A stretch of DNA of 64,000 nt from Tetracentron sinense. Taxonomy: Eukaryota; Streptophyta; Magnoliopsida; Trochodendrales; Trochodendraceae. The notes beneath the pieces are model-generated. The model searched no databases and was not told the DNA's origin. It saw nothing but the letters and a program-made list of their open reading frames with translations. The stretch is from the NCBI GenBank assembly GCA_015143295.1, contig CM026568.1, positions 36,712,441 through 36,776,440 on the forward strand, given 5' to 3'. The translations under genes were made by a program, and so were the position numbers. Below, one piece after another: positions 25,301 through 38,200 of this stretch (position 1 is its first letter; the number at the start of each line of letters is the position of its first letter).

Positions 25301-26682
25301 TGTTTAGAGACTAACCAATGATCCCTCCTCAGTCCCACGTTACTCATTGGCTATGGACCATCTCCGCTACAAAGGGCGCATTATTTTGGCTTCTCATTCC
25401 ACTCACAAAGCTACTATTTTGCAGGAATTACATGCGGGCCCTAGTGCCGGTCATTCTGGGTTCCTCCGAACCTATAAGCGTATCTCCAGACTATTCTATT
25501 GGAAAGGGATAAAGCGTGACGTCAAGCAATTTGTGGCTGAATGCGAAGTTTGTCAACGACAGACTAGTGAAACCGTAGCAAGCCCGGGACCCCTGCAACC
25601 ATTGCCTATCCCAACCGACTCTTGGACAGACATCTCGATGGACTTCATCGATGGTTTACCATCTTTCCATGGTAAAACCACCATCTTTGTTGTGGTGGAC
25701 CGTTTAACGAAGTATGCCCACTTTTGTCCCATTGGCCATCTCTACATGGCCTCTACTATTGCCCAACTCTTCGTTGACAACATTGTCAAATTGCATGGAG
25801 TTCCCCAATCAATAGTAAGCGATCGAGATAAGATTTTCACGTCTAATTTTTGGAAAGAGCTTTTTCGTTTGCATGACACTATGTTAAAGATGAGCACCTC
25901 CTATCATCCCCAGACTGATGGATAGACTGAGGTGGTGAACTGGTGTTTAGAGAACTACTTGCGTTGTTTCACGGGAGATAAGCCCACAGAATGGATACGA
26001 TGACTTCCATGGGCCGAATGGTGGTATAACACCACTTATCACTCTGCTACCAAAATGACTCCCTTCGAAGCAGTTTACGGGCGACCTCCCCCAATTCTTC
26101 CCACTTATACTCCAGGCTCGTCAATGGTGGATCAAGTTGACCGTGTTCTTCAAGACCGTACTCAAATCTTGCGGCTTCTCAAGGACAATCTTACCGCCGC
26201 ACAGTCTCGCATGAAGCATCAGACTGATAAGCATACAAGTGAACGAGAATTCAGCATTGGTGATTGAGTATTTCTCCGTCTGCAACCTTACCGCCAAATC
26301 TCTATCCAGGTGCGGTAGTCCATGAAGTTCTCACCTCATTTCTATGGGCCGTATAAAGTACTGGAGCGCATTGGTCCTGTTGCCTATCGTCTCGACCTTC
26401 CACCGGACTCCAAGATTCATCCAGTCTTTTATGTTTCCTGCCTAAAAAAAAAGTTGGGTGAGCATGTATTTCCTCAACATCATTTGCCAGACATTACTGC
26501 TACGGGAGAGGTCCGTGCTCAACCCTCTACCATTTTAGATCGTCGGCTTGTCAAATGTCATAATCGGGCTACCGTCGACATTCTCGTCCAGTGGGAGCAT
26601 ATGCCCTAAGAAGATGCCACGTGGGAACCTTATGAAACAATCAAGGAGCGATTTCCTGATTTCATTGATACTCAACCTTGAG
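22337..26682 (+). pseudogene. Broken gypsy gag-pol
   Basis: Gag begins at 22337 and runs through frame breaks near 22840 and 23063. A zinc knuckle-like CWHCDEKW..GRVCK segment lies near 23180-23230. The aspartic protease has the IDTGSTNNF motif near 23430. Reverse transcriptase covers about 23990-24560, with KKDGSWRMCVDYRALN, MPFGLTNAPSTFQ and FFDDILIYS. A frame break near 24560 is followed by RNase H (about 24740-25190, ending VPDALSR). Integrase starts near 25350, with the H-H-C-C finger ending CEVCQRQ, then MDFIDGLP, IVSDRDKIF and YHPQTDG. The chromodomain ends with VQWEHMP and EDATWEPYE near 26590-26640. Stops near 24918, 25306, 25923, 26001, 26265 and 26607 interrupt the frame. Confidence 0.9.
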
Positions 26683-26699
26683 GGCAAGGTTGTCTTTAA

Positions 26700-26710
26700 G
26701 GGTGGGGGAG
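26700..26710 (+). other. Polypurine tract of the gypsy element
   Basis: GGGTGGGGGAG directly abuts the 3' LTR. This is the usual plus-strand primer site. Confidence 0.85.
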
Positions 26711-26966
26711 TGATAGGATTCTCGAACCTTCCCCCGTTGGCGATTCTCGAACCTTCCCCTTGGTTACTATGATTTCCTATTTCCATATTTAGTTTGATTT
26801 TCTCCTATAAAAAGATGTAGATGCTGTATTGCTAGATCATGAAGGAAAATCATCTTTGCTTGAAGCAAATATTGGAGGCTCGATCCCCTCGAAGTGATCA
26901 TCCCCCTTCTCTATTTTCTTGTTCTATTTCTTGATTCTCTTGATAGAATCCCTTGGATCCTATCAT
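26711..26966 (+). repeat. 3' LTR of the gypsy element
   Basis: 256 bp, same ends as the 5' LTR, TATAAAAAG at 26806-26814. Outside the length differences, substitutions relative to the 5' LTR are few, so the insertion looks fairly recent compared with the copia element. Confidence 0.92.
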
Positions 26967-27198
26967 TTAATGCCTGTGTAAATTGCGGATGCATTGATAT
27001 GTAGATGAACTCTTAAAATAAGAGATATATAAAATTTCTTATTATATACAAAGTGCATGCTATTAATGTTTTGTTTTAGATTATTTAATGCTGTATGGGT
27101 ATAGAAGATCATGGAGATGCACCCTCATTCAGTCACAGTGGTTCAAATATTCGTTAAAAATATTAATTGATTCATATATTCCCACAATTCCCACCCAA

Positions 27199-27242
<44 letters not shown>

Positions 27243-27260
27243 CATATAAATATATACACA
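27199..27260. repeat. CT and TA microsatellite
   Basis: A run of TC dinucleotides is followed by TA dinucleotides and TATACA repeats. Confidence 0.85.
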
Positions 27261-27519
27261 CCAACGAAGTGTTGCATGGATTGTCCATACGCCTGCCAAA
27301 AACCATTGTCTGGCTTGTTGCATGTGCAGTTTCATTGGAATAGGGCGTTCTCTGAATCGAGAGGTATCAGGTTGAAGTAACATACAATTGTCACATCTCA
27401 TGCATCTATATCGAATGCATGCCAGTCATCACTGTTTTAACTTATAATCATCACTAGCATGGAGGTTTTCTAGCTCTTTTTAAAATGAATAACAAGAGTT
27501 GTACTAAATGTAACCCACT

Positions 27520-27700
27520 AGGGGTTGGTGCAGTTGGCTAGCGTCTTGGGTTTGCTCCTTGTGGTTGTGTGTTCAACTCCTACTCCTTGACTTACCCTGA
27601 TATCCATAGGGAAAATTTCGAGTGAGTTGGTGCAAATACCCGAAGGGACTAGTCCTTGGCTCGAAAGCTTTGGGACACCTTCTGTTACTTAAAAAAAAGA
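27520..27700 (+). mobile_element. tRNA-derived SINE
   Basis: The segment has a tRNA-like head: a box A-like TGGTGCAGTTGGCTAGC near 27530 and a box B-like GTGTTCAACTCC about 40 bp on. A body of about 100 bp follows and it ends in an A-rich tail (acttaaaaaaaag). Length and layout fit a plant SINE transcribed by RNA polymerase III. The flanking target duplication is unclear. Confidence 0.6.
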
Positions 27701-27995
27701 TAGAAGAATGTACAAGGATTGGGGTAACGAGAGATGCTCCCCGAATAAAATCAATCCGAATGACTCAAGAATGACAAAAAATTAAAATATTTTAATGATT
27801 CACCCAATCAAAGCTTGGGATGCCTGAAAACTTGGGAAGATGGACATACCAACTTTGAAGGCACTATCCGATAGTTGAAAAAAGTTTGGGCAAAAAAGAG
27901 TCAATGTCGTTAAACACTCTACTATTTCTTTCTTTCCACAAACCACAACAAATTACTGTTGGCAGCATACAAATTAGCACGGGGGATAATTTTAT
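27701..27995 (-). mobile_element. LINE 3' end fragment
   Basis: On the minus strand a frame reads CCGLWKERNSRVFNDID and ends with a VHSSIFF-like tail. The LWKERNxRxF motif is the signature near the C-terminus of plant L1-type ORF2 (after the zf-RVT domain). The rest of the element is missing, as expected of a 5'-truncated LINE copy. Confidence 0.6.
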
Positions 27996-28402
27996 CTCAC
28001 AACTTACATATTACCTTGACTACATCCTTGCTCAGTGGGTATTAAATTTGTGTATGGAAAATTTAGAATGTAAATCTTTTGTAAGTGTTCATAAGGTCTA
28101 GAAAAGTTTTCCTCAGTGGGGTATAATCTAGACAACAATTTACAAACAATATAATTTGTAAAAGACATGCTTTTTGGACCATTTGAATTAACAGGAGAAA
28201 ATATTAATTCTTATATTGCTGATAGTTTAGTTGTTACACATTGCAGACATGAATAATTAATATATTAATGTTGGATCACTAAAATTCGTTTCTATATATA
28301 TTGTTGTTAGTTGTTACATCTACCTCAATGATTTTTAAAATTCACTAATATAATCCGGTTGTTACATCCGTCCCAAATGTTTATTCAATGCTCGCAGACT
28401 AA

Positions 28403-28697
28403 TGGAGCATTTTATAAAACTTAAAATAAGAGCTTATTGACTTATTTTACTAAATGAAACTCTTATATATTTAGTTATAAGACTGTTTGATAATATTTTA
28501 GTGATGTCTAAATATTTTAGCAAAAAGTGATTTTACTACTTATTCAATAAGCGACTAAAGCTACGTTTTGGAAAAGAACTTATTTTACTTATACGGGCAA
28601 CGTTGATTTTCGGATCATTCTATCATTATAAATAATTCTTAATTTTTAGAGCTTAATTAGAAAGCAATTATTAGATAAGTTTTATCAAACGCCCCCT
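28403..28697. mobile_element. hAT-like MITE
   Basis: About 295 bp, AT-rich, with inverted ends of the type GGAGCATTTTATAAAACTTA on the left and, reversed, GGGGCGTTTGATAAAACTTA on the right. CTAAT occurs on both sides and may be part of the target duplication. No coding. Confidence 0.5.
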
Positions 28698-29414
28698 AAT
28701 TTTAGGGTTTAAAAAATTGTAGTATTTGAGATAGACATGGCTGTGATTGAAATGCTACCTGCCAAAAATACATATCATCCTCATGTGTTAATTGTTAATA
28801 CTACCACTTTAGTTTTAAACTGCACAGAAAAGTTCCAAGAACAAACAGTAGAGGAAATGAATCTTGATGTATATGAGGCATTAAGTAAGATGAAATTTAA
28901 ATCAGCCTTTATCTTTTTCCATTTTTATTTTTAAGAAACTGTTATATCGCAAAGTTTTAGTAAAAGCATTTCACATTCTATAGGAGGGTCTCCATTATCC
29001 GTTTGCAAGTCTGTGATAGAAGTTATGTGATAATCATAAATTCAGAAGATCACTGTTTGATTCATTTAGTGGGCTTTTGGATTATGCTGGTGTCTTGGAT
29101 GCAAAATATATTGAATTCTTTCTGAATATATAGAAGCTTTTCAGTATGGCTAACAATTTGTAGCATTTTCCCTCTTTCTGCACTTTTATCAAAATTGCAT
29201 ATTTTGAAAGTATATATGTCATTGCATGAGTCTTTGTAGTATTTTCTGGAATTCATAAGTGTTAACTACAAATAGAAAAAAGATAAACTTTAAGTAGGTT
29301 GTTGGAACTTGGAACCTACTATTACTAAAGCAACTTCATATAAATAAGAGCCCCTCACCCATTTCCTGGGCCAAGGAGAGAGTGATCAAGCACATGTTTT
29401 TCTTTATTCCTCAG
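28698..29414. other. Noncoding DNA before the first otubain coding exon
   Basis: No gene recognised. A pyrimidine tract followed by an acceptor at 29409-29414 precedes the first coding exon, so this is probably the end of a 5' UTR intron. Confidence 0.45.
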
Positions 29415-29419
29415 GAGAG

Positions 29420-32400
29420 ATGATGCAAAGTAAGGAGGAGCTTGTAGCGGACGGGGAAATGGAGTGTGTTTCTTCCAATCCTGCATTGGCAGTTGATGAT
29501 TGGGCCAATTTCAGAGACAATGATATCATGCAACAGCAAACTGCAATCCAAGCTGAGGAGGCTGAGAAAATGCCATTTGTGGGCGACAAGGCAAGAGCAG
29601 CTCATGCACTTTTGAAGCTCTAGTATCTTGCTATATCTGTTGCTGTTAATTCTTGCTGCTGGCTGTGTTTCCAAATTCAATTAACCTTAGATTCTCATAT
29701 TTTTCAATGAGGAATTATACTTATGCTTCCACCCCCCTTTCTTTATGTTGAATTTCACTGGCCTGTTTAACTTTAATTTATTAATTCTTCTCATTTCTAA
29801 AGAATATTTCGGTTTGACCCTGTGTGGAGACTGGAGAGGTTCTGCGTTTGAATATTGTTGCCATATGGTTGGTTTGCTTACTTGGCACTGTGATTTTTGG
29901 TTACAAATAAACAATTGAGTAGTATCTGCCAATATTTATTTTTATTTTTTGCAGAAAGGAAAGATACTTAATTGTCTATGCATGCAATGATCTATTGTCT
30001 GCTTTCACCTGTAGCTTGTTTATACTGGCCCAATAATCAGTATTCAAAGCTTTCACCAAATGAATCTGAAAATGAACTCACTTTAACTCTACTAAGAATG
30101 AAATAACTCTTATTAGGTCCGAAGTCATAATATCAAGGGTTATTTTCTTGAAACCTTGATCCCAAACACTCCTTAGGGAGGAGGATTCATTAGTCTACCT
30201 AAAATGACTCCAAGCCAGTCAATGAAATAGCTGTTATGCTGTTTAAAATTTATTAGCCCAGGGTTCTATTGGTAACCAAAGAGGCCCTAACTATGGCTAA
30301 CTGTTTCACTAGTGTAATTGGGTTGAAATTGTTGGAGCAATTCTGCTTTTTGGGAAAAACAATTTAGATGATTTATCAGTCGTATTTTTTGGTTTACTCC
30401 TATGATACTTTCCTGTTATCATCTTCTTGTGTCCTTGCTCCTTGGAAGTTAATCTGTTGTTTTGAAAAAAAATTGGATAACTTATCAGTCTTATTCCACG
30501 AGTTACTCTTACACATTTTTCCTGTTATTATCTTTTGTGTCTCTGCTTCTTGAAAGTTACTTCATATAGTTTCAGTCTATGACATGAAAATTGTCAGGAT
30601 TGCATCTCTTCACTTACTGAAGAATGATTAGATTGTGAAAACATAACGGTAGGAGTTTTTTAAATTATATTTTTGTGGGTTCAGGCCTTCATGCAGTACA
30701 TTGAGCAATTGAGCTATGAAGTACAAATCCAATAGGAGACAAGTGTTGATGTTATATATACCCCATGATTTGTGAATATTTATCCACATTGTAGTGCTAT
30801 TGCCTACATGGATGGGCTGAATATTGTGTGTAGAGTGACTAGAGTCATAGATGGTATGGATAAGCTAGCAAATTTATCAATGTGATCTCATGGATCACAA
30901 TGTGGATAAGGATGCAGTGCAGTTAAGAGTTGGTTAAATCTCATAGAGGAAATGGACAAGGGAACTAACCAGGTAATGAGGTAAATATTGTTGTTTTATG
31001 TAGGATTATAATTTCCAAATGCCCGAGAATAAGATATATCAGTCTATTACCAGATAGAATAATACGAGTTCTATTGGGGATGAGTTTCTAGCCCAACAAC
31101 TTACTGAGGTGAATGACTTAGCAAAAAATCTGAATCTTGAATGAAAGTTGACTTTGATTGCCAATAGCAGCAAGTTGCTAAAATATAGATCACGAAATTC
31201 ACTATTTCCCTCCAAAGAGATAATATTATTATTTTGGTACACTGCTAATCTGTATCAATTGGTAATATTCTGGATGAACTAGCACATTTGTTACTGGTTC
31301 AGTTGAAAGGTTCGAGATTCGGGTCACCTTATAAGAAGCAAGTTGGACGAAAAAGGTTTTAAGATTATTTGAGAGATATATTTGTGGGTGATAAGGACAG
31401 ATACGGCATGAGGGTGAAGGCGAGGAAATGATGAAATGGTTAATATAGTCGCCAGACTTGAAAGATGAAGGTATATTTAGAAGTTAGAACTAGAACTAGC
31501 ATACTTGTTGACGAAAATGAGCTCTACTGCCAGGTTGAGATATTACTTGAATGGTGATGCAGAGAAAGGTTGAAGATCTGTTGCTTATGAAGGGTGGATG
31601 CAGTGGGTGAAAAGGTCAATGAAAGAGATAAACTGGTGGGGCCCACCTCTTAAGTGGCCAACAACTTGTGATGTCACTAATAAGACGGATTTGTCTAGGG
31701 ATTCATTCAGCAATAATTGCAATTTAGTCTATTTACTTATGTAGTTATATGAATTAGGATTAAAGACGCCATTTTTTTTGATAGATAATTAGCAGGTATA
31801 ATATAAATCGAAACAAAAGCTACAAAGTGCAGCATGAAAAGAGTTTACAAGCGCATAAACTCAATCCCAAAACATAAAATCAAAACCCCTAGACTGAGAA
31901 AATAGTCTAAAACTACACAAGCAAAGCAAGAAAACTCAACCCATTACTGCTCCCAGATTCTCCCTTACTCCCAAAATGGAACACCATTCAAGAGCAAGCA
32001 AACTAATATGAGAACATAAATGTGCTGGAGAAGAAGGAGATATCATTATTTCACTTCACATTAAGAATGGAGGGCAAGGACTAGATGTAATCACAGTTGG
32101 AGGACTTGAGCCTAAAGCTCAATGTGTGACATACTGCAATGTGACCATGAAGTATTCAAGTCCAGACCTCAAAATATTCAAGTCCAGCTTCCCCTCCAAA
32201 ACAGGTGGAGGTTTGTCAGGAGGTCAAGTTTAAGAGGGAGACATGCATATAAATGATACACACAATAGGGCAAGGGATTCCTGGATGACTCACCCATTGG
32301 TTTCCTTATATGTGGCAGCTGATGTGGCGGCCCTAAAGGGTCTATGTGTTTGGCTACACTCTCCCATGTGGAAAGTTACATCCATGTAGCCCTCTTCCAT

Positions 32401-35207
32401 GTGGCAAAAAGAACCCCTTTTATTTCCCTTCTATTTTGAAGAGGTAAAATTTTGATGCATGCCGTTCATGGGGGAGAAGTTTAATACACAGTAGGGTGTG
32501 GGGCTAGTGTGGCACTGTACACGTCCAGAGGGTCGCCCATCAGATGGACTGTCTGAATTTGCTACATCATCACTCCATGCTGCTAGAGCATGTCCAGAAA
32601 ATCTTTATCTTTAATTGTTATGTCGTTAGGGTGTGGGAGTCATAATAGTTGGGATACAGCAGTGTCAAAGAAGAAGGGCGTGGAGGCGCGTTTCAATTTT
32701 TAAAGCATAGGAGAAGATTGAAATCAGTCTAGGAACGTCAATCCTATTTCATTTTTATGTGGTTCTTTCGATTTCTTCTGTGTGGGTTTCTCTTCCATCC
32801 TGTTCTCTATTCAGTATCATCACATTACTTAAAGAACTTTTTATTCTTTGTTAGTATGGAGTTGAGCCTAGTGTCCTCCAGAAAATCCGACTTCTGGGTA
32901 CTTGCAAGTTGCATCATCAGAATTGACATTTCTCTTCCGTCTTGCTTGTCTTTATTCAGCATATCCCGGATTTCAGATCCTGGTTGTTATCTATTGGTTG
33001 CAAACTTTGCAACAGTTGTGCTGTAGTTTCACATTAAATGCCTGTTAACGAAAAAAAATCTTTGTTTCTCATTTTCACTTGCTTGCTTCAGTCTCTTCAA
33101 CAGGATGACAGTTATAGATCATAACCTGCACCTTTAAATTTTTAATCAGTTCAGTGATTTTCTTTGTATTCTTAATATATATATGCAAAATTAAGAAGCT
33201 TTACAATACTGCAGGAACCTCTCTCTGCATTAGCAGCCGAGTATCAATCAGGCAGCTCAGTCCTGCAAGAAAAAATAAAGGTCTGCTCCTCTCTCAGTGT
33301 GTGCCCGTGTGCGCATGCATTTGTGGTTGTTGTCATTGCTACTTCTGCTCATTTCTGGATTCCAATTTACCACATAATTTTGTGGCCCTTTATACAGGTG
33401 CTTGATGAGCAATATGCTGGCATCAGGCGAACAAGGGGCGATGGGAACTGCTTCTTTCGAAGCTTTATGTTTTCGTACCTGGTATTCTTTTAATACATAA
33501 ATCTTGAAAGCTCTTCTTCTTTTTAGTCTGGGCATCTACCCTCCAGCTTCTTGTTGGAGGGAAGTTAATATGGTGCTGTGATTTTAGCTACTAAAAGAAA
33601 TTGTGAGATTACGGAATTAGGAGCATATTTTGGAATCGCAAGACAAAGTTGAAGTTGATCGTCTTACAACAAATGTTGAACAATGCAAGAAGACACTTCA
33701 GAGCCTGGGATACGCAGATTTTACCTTTGAGGATTTTTTTGCGGTAATCTATCATTTATGTTCTTTTATTCTTGTACTCCTTATGATGTGTTCCTTACTT
33801 CCTTTTATGTAGTTGTGGAATCGTTAATGAAAAGTTGAAAACAGTGTCTAGTAAAGAATCTGATCTACCAATATAAGAAATAAATCTTAGTACCCGGCGC
33901 CAGCATAGGCAAAAGGCTCCAACCAATCCAACCTTAAGAACTCTTCATAATAATTCACTCTCAACTCCTTTTATTATCGCGCCTCCTTGTTGGGCTCTTA
34001 ATTTGACCTTCAGTTGGCCGATAAAATGGATGAGAAGTTGGATTTTATCTCAAACTGATTAAACTGTCCCTTCCGCTTGTTTGTCACAACATCCCAATCT
34101 TTTTCATATGGTGTTTCCTCTCTTATTGATATGACTTGTTGGGGCCGCAATGGATTTGGAAAGGTTAAGGAAGACAACACACACTATTGATAACCAGATA
34201 CGGTTAAGCCTCGAAACATGTTATGCATCTCGCTAGATTTGAAATGAATCCTAAATTTAACGTAAATCATAGGATTTGAATAAATACCTTCCAAAATTGA
34301 TAAATATGCGAAAGATCTAAACGTAAAGTACACATCCTCAAATTCTTTCATCATTTATGTTACAACACCATTTTTTTTATCCATATCACAATTAAATTGT
34401 GTAAGTTAATATTTACTTTGCACGCAAACTAAGCATCTAATTTAAGAAAAGTAAGAAAAGGCTTCTAACAATATCTTTACTAGGCAGATAACCATCAACT
34501 CTATGTCTAAATCAAGTTCGAAAAAGTACCGATATCATATCATCAACCCAAAAGTCTCCCACTTTTCCGTCAATCAATGATCTCTATAATTGATTTCATC
34601 CCAATATTTATTTTGGTCATCTCAATTGCTTTCATGTTTTTACCTCTCTCTTTAACTCTTACTTAATTCGTATAATCTTCCTTCTAAATCTTTTTGAATC
34701 CCTATATTACATTGTTCGGACATGTTTGGAAGGCACACCATTTGAATTGTCAATTAGTTTAATGCTCTCTAAATGAATATCCACTTTTCCATTTGAAAAC
34801 CACAAGTATGCAAGAAAGGAGTGTACTTACTGTTTTACTTGAAACTATTACAATGATTCTTAACTAAAATCGTAGGATTTGATACAATTTGAGATTTAAA
34901 TCGTTTATCATAAGATTTGAATGGAAATCGTAGGATTCTTCTGAAAAGGGACTCAGGCCTAGGATTCAGATCATTTGGCTTAAAATCGATGTAAAATCTA
35001 AGATTCAAATTGTAAATTGTTAGATTTTATCAACAATGATCTTACCCAACTATTGAATATCCACATGCTTTCTGAAAGACATCTTAACTACGCAACAATT
35101 TCTTAATTTGCAGAAATTTATGGAACATCCTATTATATTAAAAAGGAAAAAAATTCGTTTTGGAACATGAAACGTTGTACTTTTCTTTTGATCCGTAAAT
35201 TGAGTGA

Positions 35208-35241
<34 letters not shown>

Positions 35242-38200
35242 TAGTAAAGGTGCACGTGCTTTGCACATATTAATTTTTTATTATTAAAAATATAAGAAAT
35301 TAAATTAATATTTAATATTATTATTAATTATAATTTTTATGACTTCAATCAGATGATATAGCAGAATAATATAACTTATAAATATATAATTAGTTTTAGC
35401 TTCTTTAATAAATAGATAATACATAATTAGTATTATGTAACTATAATAAAAAATTTAAATGAACAATTTTAAAGTAGTTTGCTTATGTTAAACTTTTAAT
35501 TACATATATTTTTAGTACTTAAAATATAATAAAATTGTCAATTACACTGGGTAGCAATCATTTACTGCTAGAAAGCACTTTCTATTGGAGTCCTTCTAAG
35601 TCTACTATTAGAGGGTTCTTATCAATAATAATATCTTTAAAGTTTTTGTAAGTGATATCTACACTAATTAAGCAGTATTTTTTGTAGAGTTTTATTGCAT
35701 TGTAAAGACTAAAGATTATAATTAGTCCCAATAAGATAACTAAATGGATAGACTTTAAGAAGTTTATTTAAAGCAAAACTTCTAACTACATACGTAGGGT
35801 TCTTATAAATATTAATATCTTTATATTAAATATTAATATATATATTAATCAATTAAGAGAAACCAACCTTATCTCTAAGCATTAGGTAGGGTTCTTATAA
35901 ATAATAATATCTTTATATTAAATATTAATATATACTATTAATCAATTAAGAGAAACCAACCTTATCTCTAAGCATTAGTGGCGAAGAGCAAATGCTTACA
36001 CTATCAATGACGAAAAATCTTATGTGTTGAAACAATGATTAACCTAGGGCAGTGATTAGCCCACCGTGCATTTGACTATGTAGTCAAATGTCGTGCCCAC
36101 GTGTCCCTTTTAATATGCTTTTAACTATGGTTAAGCTTACGAAAATTAAGGTTAATATTTTTGTTTTTTTTTTTCTTTCTAAAAACCAAGCTTAGATTGC
36201 TTAACCCTAGGAGTAAGTAAATCTTAACCACAGTTGATGGTTGTTGGGGGGGGCATGGACCAAACATTTCCCATTAGTCTATTAAAGCATCCAATTCCCA
36301 TCTAAGGTTGGAATCAACCAAGAGAAAGCAACCTATATCTGACAACATCAGTGACAAAGAGCAAATGCTTAAAATATCAAAGATAAAAATTCCTATGCTG
36401 AAATGCTAATTAGTAGTGCTACTTTGAGTTAATGTGATTATTTCCACCTTAATATCAAGGTGGTTATTTCCATAAGAATAGACCAATTTTCATACAGCAA
36501 TGTGGTGAAGCATGACCCCACCCTCTTGTTAAAATTAGACCCGTTGACAACTTCTTACCTGCAATCCAAATCAATCATTATTGATAGCATATGCATTTAT
36601 TAGAACCCTAATAGTAACTATTTTTTTGATCGGTAAAAAGATAATATCATAAATGGAAGAAAACAATTCACGAAAAGTGAATACAAGACATCAAAGCAAG
36701 CAGAAATCTACCGGCTAGCAAACAAAAGCGAAACAACAAACAAACACAAACCAACAAAACCAACTCTACTACCACTACGCTATAAACTTATCAAACCCTA
36801 TCTCCACCACGTCTGCTTTAGTGGACACCCAATCCCTTAACAACCCATGCGAACGGGAGCAAACTCTCTCGATAGACAACGAGGAATTCTCGAACACCCT
36901 CCCATTCCGCTCTTTCCACAACGACCATGAGACCACACCTGGAAGATAAATCCATATGAGATCCCCCGGATGCACCACCTGCGCTAAGAGCCAACAAGAT
37001 AAAAGGTCCTGGAAGGAAGCGGGAAATACCTACGCAATCCCGACTTGAGACAAAAAGTACCCTCAAAGACTCCTTGCGAACGGGCAATGCAAAAACAAAT
37101 GGTCAATCGATTCCTCCTCTATCAAACACAAAAAACAATGATTAGGAATACTCCAACCTCTTTATTTCAAATTGTCCAGAGTCAGAATCTTACCTAAGAA
37201 TGTTGACCAAAGGAAGAAAATGACCTTGGAAGGCACCCCATAGAACCACACTAACCGACGGGGGAATGCCCCGACGGGGCTCGGATTTGCAACTTGTAAA
37301 AAAGAATTCACAAAGAACCTCCCTTTGGAAATACCCAACCAAACCCGACTATCCCTCGAGGACAAGACAAAAAACATCCGTTTTCTCACCCCACTATACT
37401 AACTTTTACAATCTTCTGCAACTCAAAATGCGCACCACACTGAACCAAGTCTATGTACCTTTGATATCACTGACATAATCTCGAAATAGATCATAGGTGG
37501 CAAAACAGATGCAAGCACATTCATGTCACAATAGGGACGTAAGGAAAAAGTAAATACAACTAAAACAATGCATAATAAGTAAATACTATTAAAACTTAAA
37601 AAGGGGACAGGGATTGAGGGAATGCACCTGGAACCAAGTTCCATGGATCATGGATGAGTTATGAATGCTCCATATACAGTCTCTCAACATCTATCAAGCA
37701 AATCAATGATCCAGTAACCAACCATAGGGCTGTTTTTGTTGTTTGGCCCAATCTACCGACAAAGGTTCAAGTTTGAGCTCAATAAACTGTTCAAGCTCGA
37801 GAACTAATTGAACGGTTACAATCACATGATTGTGATTTTTTGGGATCAGCACCAATATATAGGAGGAAGCATCTTTAAACCACACTGAAGTCATGTTTTC
37901 TCTCTCATCCGAGAGAAGGTATTCTCCTTTCTCTTCAGTTTCTCTCATCCATGGTTTCATAAAGGAGAAGTACTCGCTGGTGTCATTGTAAGCAAGGAAG
38001 AATAGGGCATTAAAAAAGGACTGTCCAATAGAGTCCTTTCAAATCTCTAATAAATCCTTACCAATAATAATAATAAACTAATAAACTTTCCCATTACCCA
38101 TTGCATCATACGTATCTATGCCATTCTATGGGGAGTATTTATTGGTGGGTCCTACTTATTATAATTTAATTAAACTTTTAATAGAAAGTTAGTATTAAGT

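Larger units (their letters stand above)
21677..26966 (+). mobile_element. Ty3/gypsy chromovirus, complete in structure but inactivated
   Basis: A 5290-bp element bounded by LTRs that start TGATAGGATTC and end GATCCTATCA, with the perfect target duplication TTTAA (21672-21676 and 26967-26971). The primer-binding site TGGTATCAGAG and the polypurine tract are present. Gene order is gag, protease, reverse transcriptase, RNase H, integrase, chromodomain, which is the gypsy order; the C-terminal chromodomain makes it a chromovirus. The short LTRs and compact total size fit the Reina clade (inference). Several stops and frameshifts break the polyprotein. It lies upstream of the first otubain coding exon in the same orientation. 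Confidence 0.93.

Noticed and set aside
28737-28934. 65-aa plus-strand frame as an upstream otubain exon
   Set aside because: Not similar to the family N-terminus, followed by no suitable donor, and the ATG exon at 29420 already gives full length.
32757-33026. 89-aa plus-strand frame, hydrophobic
   Set aside because: Within otubain intron 1, T-rich, no domain; typical chance frame.
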